NCBI GenBank assembly: GCA_903874575.1
Contig: CAIQSZ010000389.1
Location: forward strand, 1-25,172
Direction of reading: 5' to 3'
DNA length: 25,172 nt
Source: an uncultured Elusimicrobia bacterium
Lineage (GTDB): Bacteria; Elusimicrobiota; Elusimicrobia; UBA1565; UBA9628
The position numbers and the translations under genes are program-made. Below are positions 23,102 through 25,172 of this stretch, piece by piece. How positions within the stretch are numbered: position 1 is the first letter of the stretch; every line of letters starts with the position of its first letter. The notes beneath the pieces are model-generated. The model ran no database searches. It was not told the DNA's origin and saw nothing but the letters and a program-made list of their open reading frames with translations.

Positions 23102-23806
23102 ATGGCACGAATACTCTGCGTAGAAGACGATCCTGATTTCCAACGTCTCATCTCCCGTGTCCTTCGCAACCAAGGCTACGAGGTCCACTACGCCTTCACC
23201 GGGCCCGAAGGGCGCGAGAAGGCTTTGGCGCTGAATCCCGACCTCATCCTGATGGACATCGTCCTGCCCGGTCTCAACGGCATCGAGGTCATCAAGCTTC
23301 TGCGCAAGAGCGAGAACACGAAGCGGACGCCGGTCATCGTCATGACCTCGTTTCATGCCGAAGCCGGGTTCATGGAATCGGACGTCGCATCGTTGCCCCC
23401 CATCGAGTACCTGCGCAAGCCGGTCCGTCCCGAGGACCTATTGCCGAGGCTGCGCGCCCTGCTGGGCGGCGCGGGCGCCAAGCCTCCCGCGGAGTGCTGG
23501 GTGTCGGGCGGTCTGCGCTTTTTCCCGGATTCGCGCTCCGTGTGGGCCGGGAACCGGATGATCGCCGTGCTCCCGCCGAAGCGGTTCGGCCTGCTCGTCG
23601 AGCTGTCCCGCGGTTCCGGCGAGGTTCCATGGCACGAATTGGTCCGCAAGCTCTGGGGACGCTCGGGCCGCAAGAACGACTTGGAGAAGACCGTGGAGCG
23701 CCTGCGCCGGGACCTCGGCGACCAGGCGTACCGGGTCGAGACGACGCGTTGCGGCTACCGCCTGGTCTCTCCGGCGGTGAGCGGCGCCCGCCCGGCCGCC
23801 CGCTAG
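23102..23806 (+). CDS. OmpR-family response regulator with winged-helix output
   Basis: 234 residues. The receiver domain (~1-120) has D9-D10, phospho-acceptor D52 in LILMDIVLPGLNG, the switch Thr in VMTSF and Lys in YLRKPV. The C-terminal ~95 residues match the trans_reg_C winged helix (SRSVWAGNRMIAVLPPKRFGLLVEL to RVETTRCGYRLVSP), so it should bind DNA. This is the only DNA-binding regulator in the cluster and is probably its transcriptional output. No clear Shine-Dalgarno sequence precedes the ATG. Its stop is interlocked with that of the convergent receiver gene in a shared CTAG. Confidence 0.93.
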   Translation: MARILCVEDDPDFQRLISRVLRNQGYEVHYAFTGPEGREKALALNPDLILMDIVLPGLNGIEVIKLLRKSENTKRTPVIVMTSFHAEAGFMESDVASLPPIEYLRKPVRPEDLLPRLRALLGGAGAKPPAECWVSGGLRFFPDSRSVWAGNRMIAVLPPKRFGLLVELSRGSGEVPWHELVRKLWGRSGRKNDLEKTVERLRRDLGDQAYRVETTRCGYRLVSPAVSGARPAAR

Positions 23807-24216
23807 TCGGCGGCGGCGATGTCGACGTGCTCGGACGGCCCCCACACCTCGTCGTTCAGCATCTTCAGCAGGAACCGTCGCTCCACGGGTTTTGTCAGGT
23901 ACACGTTCGCGCCCGCCTGGAGATGCCGGAAAAAATCCTTTTCCGTATGATTGCCGGTGAGGAAGATGATCGGCACGTCCCGTAGCCGTGCGTCCTTGCG
24001 GATGAGCTTGCACAGCTCGAAGCCGTCCATGCCGGGCATGCAGACGTCCAAGATGAACGCGCACGGGTCCAGAGCCTGAATCCGAGCCATCAGTTCCTCG
24101 CCGCTGGTCATCCCCAGGAAGGAATACTTCGGTTCGAGCCAGCTTCCGACCAGCGCTAAGAAATCCGGTTCGTCATCGATCATCACCACCCGCGGCCTCA
24201 CCTCAAGGTCTATCAT
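23803..24216 (-). CDS. Receiver-only response regulator, convergent
   Basis: 137 residues, a single REC domain: D14-D15, phospho-acceptor D57 in FILDVCMPGMDG, Thr in FLTGNH and Lys in YLTKPVERRFLL. No output domain is present. GAGGGGGG lies upstream of the ATG at 24216. It is a likely paralogue of the receiver at 22656 (both have DPDF/EPDF, WLEP, and a KPxER motif) but lies on the opposite strand. Confidence 0.92.
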   Translation of the reverse strand: MIDLEVRPRVVMIDDEPDFLALVGSWLEPKYSFLGMTSGEELMARIQALDPCAFILDVCMPGMDGFELCKLIRKDARLRDVPIIFLTGNHTEKDFFRHLQAGANVYLTKPVERRFLLKMLNDEVWGPSEHVDIAAAD

Positions 24217-24284
24217 CCGCCCCCCTCGGCCCGCGAGGGCCGGCGCGTATTGTAGCGATCTGCGTTTGTTCGGTCTGGAGCCGT

Positions 24285-24314
24285 TTGTCAGCGATGTCGG
24301 CGGGAATGTATACT
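24285..24314 (+). promoter_or_regulatory. Promoter of the esterase gene
   Basis: TTGTCA (24285-24290) and TATACT (24309-24314) are 18 bases apart, 30 bases before the esterase ATG. Both hexamers are one base from consensus. Confidence 0.6.
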
Positions 24315-24344
24315 TCGCCGGAGCTTCCCCGGGAGAATGAAACG

Positions 24345-25172
24345 ATGCCGATGGGTATTTCGAAGGTTCTTTTGGTTTTCATCGTGGGGGGGCTTTTCTC
24401 GCCTGTCGCGGCCGTCTCCGCGGGGCCGGATCAAGAGGCGTCCGCTCCGAATTGGGCGACCGCCGCCGTCCGGGCTCCGCGGGTCGAGCGGCGGACGTTC
24501 GAGAGCGCCGCGGCGCGCGCGACGGTGAGCTACCACGTTTACGTGCCGGAGCAATACGAGCGGACCCCCGGAGGGCGCTTCCCGGTCTTGTATTGGCTTC
24601 ACGGCAGCGGCGGCGGCCTGCGGGGAATCAAGCCGCTGGCGGCGTATTTCGACGCGGCCATCCGCGCGGGCCGGATCGCGCCGATGCTGGTCGTCTTTCC
24701 CAACGGATTCGCCTCCAGCATGTGGTGCGACTCGAAGGACGGCACGGTGCCGATGGAGACGGTGGTCGTGCGGGAATTGATCCCTGACGTCGACGCGCGC
24801 TTCCGCACGGTCGCCTCGCGCCGGGGACGGCTGATCGAAGGGTTCAGCATGGGCGGCTACGGCGCGGCCCGCCTGGGCTTGAAGTATCACGGGACGTTCG
24901 GCGCCGTTTCCATTTTGGCGGGCGGGCCGCTGGACCTCGATTTCCGGGGGCCTCGCGCCGTCGCCCATGCGCGCGAACGCGAGAAAATCCTGGAGTCGGT
25001 CTACGGCGGGGACATGGCGTACTACAAGGCTCAGAGTCCCTTGACGTTGGCCGAGTCCAACGCCGCCCAGGTGAGGGGCAGGACGCGCGTTCGAATCGTC
25101 GTCGGCGAACAGGACGACACCTTTCCGCTCAACCGCGAGTTCGGACGGCGCCTGGCGAGGCTCGGAATCAGA
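24345..25172 (+). CDS. Secreted esterase (esterase D/FrmB-like alpha/beta hydrolase), 3' truncated
   Basis: 276 codons before the window edge; the stop lies outside. The start at 24345 has GGGAGA eight bases upstream; a second in-frame ATG is at 24351. A signal peptide (KVLLVFIVGGLFSPVAAVSA) is followed by an alpha/beta hydrolase of the putative-esterase family (PF00756): FPVLYWLHGSGGG for the oxyanion region, MLVVFPNG, and the nucleophile elbow G-F-S168-M-G-G-Y-G. VRIVVGEQDDTFPLN probably holds the catalytic acid; the catalytic His would be beyond the window. It should hydrolyse an ester, possibly a feruloyl or acetyl sugar ester, outside the cytoplasm; the substrate is not known. Confidence 0.9.
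   Translation, partial: MPMGISKVLLVFIVGGLFSPVAAVSAGPDQEASAPNWATAAVRAPRVERRTFESAAARATVSYHVYVPEQYERTPGGRFPVLYWLHGSGGGLRGIKPLAAYFDAAIRAGRIAPMLVVFPNGFASSMWCDSKDGTVPMETVVVRELIPDVDARFRTVASRRGRLIEGFSMGGYGAARLGLKYHGTFGAVSILAGGPLDLDFRGPRAVAHAREREKILESVYGGDMAYYKAQSPLTLAESNAAQVRGRTRVRIVVGEQDDTFPLNREFGRRLARLGIR

Noticed and set aside
24337..24528. Small plus-strand frame starting at the ATG at 24337
   Set aside because: The ATG abuts GGGAGA with no spacing and the product is Arg-rich; the frame starting at 24345 gives a signal peptide and a complete esterase nucleophile motif.

Overview
The window is GC-rich, gene-dense bacterial DNA. It is very probably from a Gram-negative, because it encodes two outer-membrane beta-barrel proteins, a lipoprotein and secreted envelope enzymes. 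The phylum cannot be fixed from sequence alone. The mix of FecR-type proteins, M13 peptidase, DUF6268 barrel and stand-alone receiver proteins would fit a high-GC Elusimicrobiota or a deltaproteobacterium-like lineage, but this is a weak guess. I see no rRNA, tRNA, CRISPR array or recognisable insertion sequence, and no gene-free stretch longer than about 130 bases.

Left part (1-10.7 kb). A truncated reading frame joins an MreB-like actin segment to a FecR domain. It is followed, convergently, by a winged-helix/nucleotidyltransferase (MNT) plus HEPN toxin-antitoxin-like pair whose promoter carries a perfect palindrome. Next come an M13 zinc peptidase and a divergent DUF6268 outer-membrane protein. 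A PD-(D/E)XK nuclease/Schlafen-type helicase (DUF2075) is divergent from a Fic AMP-transferase; three direct repeats lie in the Fic promoter between them. Then comes the Na+/H+ antiporter NhaA, translationally coupled to a protein that combines an HD phosphohydrolase, a CBS-like segment and a HEPN domain with an intact R-x4-H motif. This stretch is rich in families linked to nucleotide modification, RNA cleavage and defence, and is the most likely place for an undescribed system.

Middle part (10.7-19.5 kb). A GT-C membrane glycosyltransferase carries C-terminal TPRs. A five-gene minus-strand operon reads, in transcription order, outer-membrane protein, secreted protein, small OB-fold protein, MacB/LolC-type permease and LolD-type ATPase; it looks like an envelope-spanning ABC export or extraction machine of unknown substrate. 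A BamE/SmpA-like lipoprotein and the metabolic genes nadC (NAD synthesis) and lysC (aspartate kinase) follow.

Right part (19.6-25.2 kb). A two-component signalling cluster contains a PAS histidine kinase, a REC-PAS-histidine kinase hybrid, two receiver-only proteins in one overlapping operon, an OmpR-like regulator behind an AT-rich promoter patch, and a convergent receiver-only protein. The window ends inside a secreted alpha/beta-hydrolase esterase.

Two genes (MNT and Fic) have near-consensus promoters placed so that their mRNAs should be leaderless or almost so, and both lack a Shine-Dalgarno sequence. In both, symmetric or repeated sequence sits inside the promoter, which suggests tight autoregulation by their own winged-helix domains.
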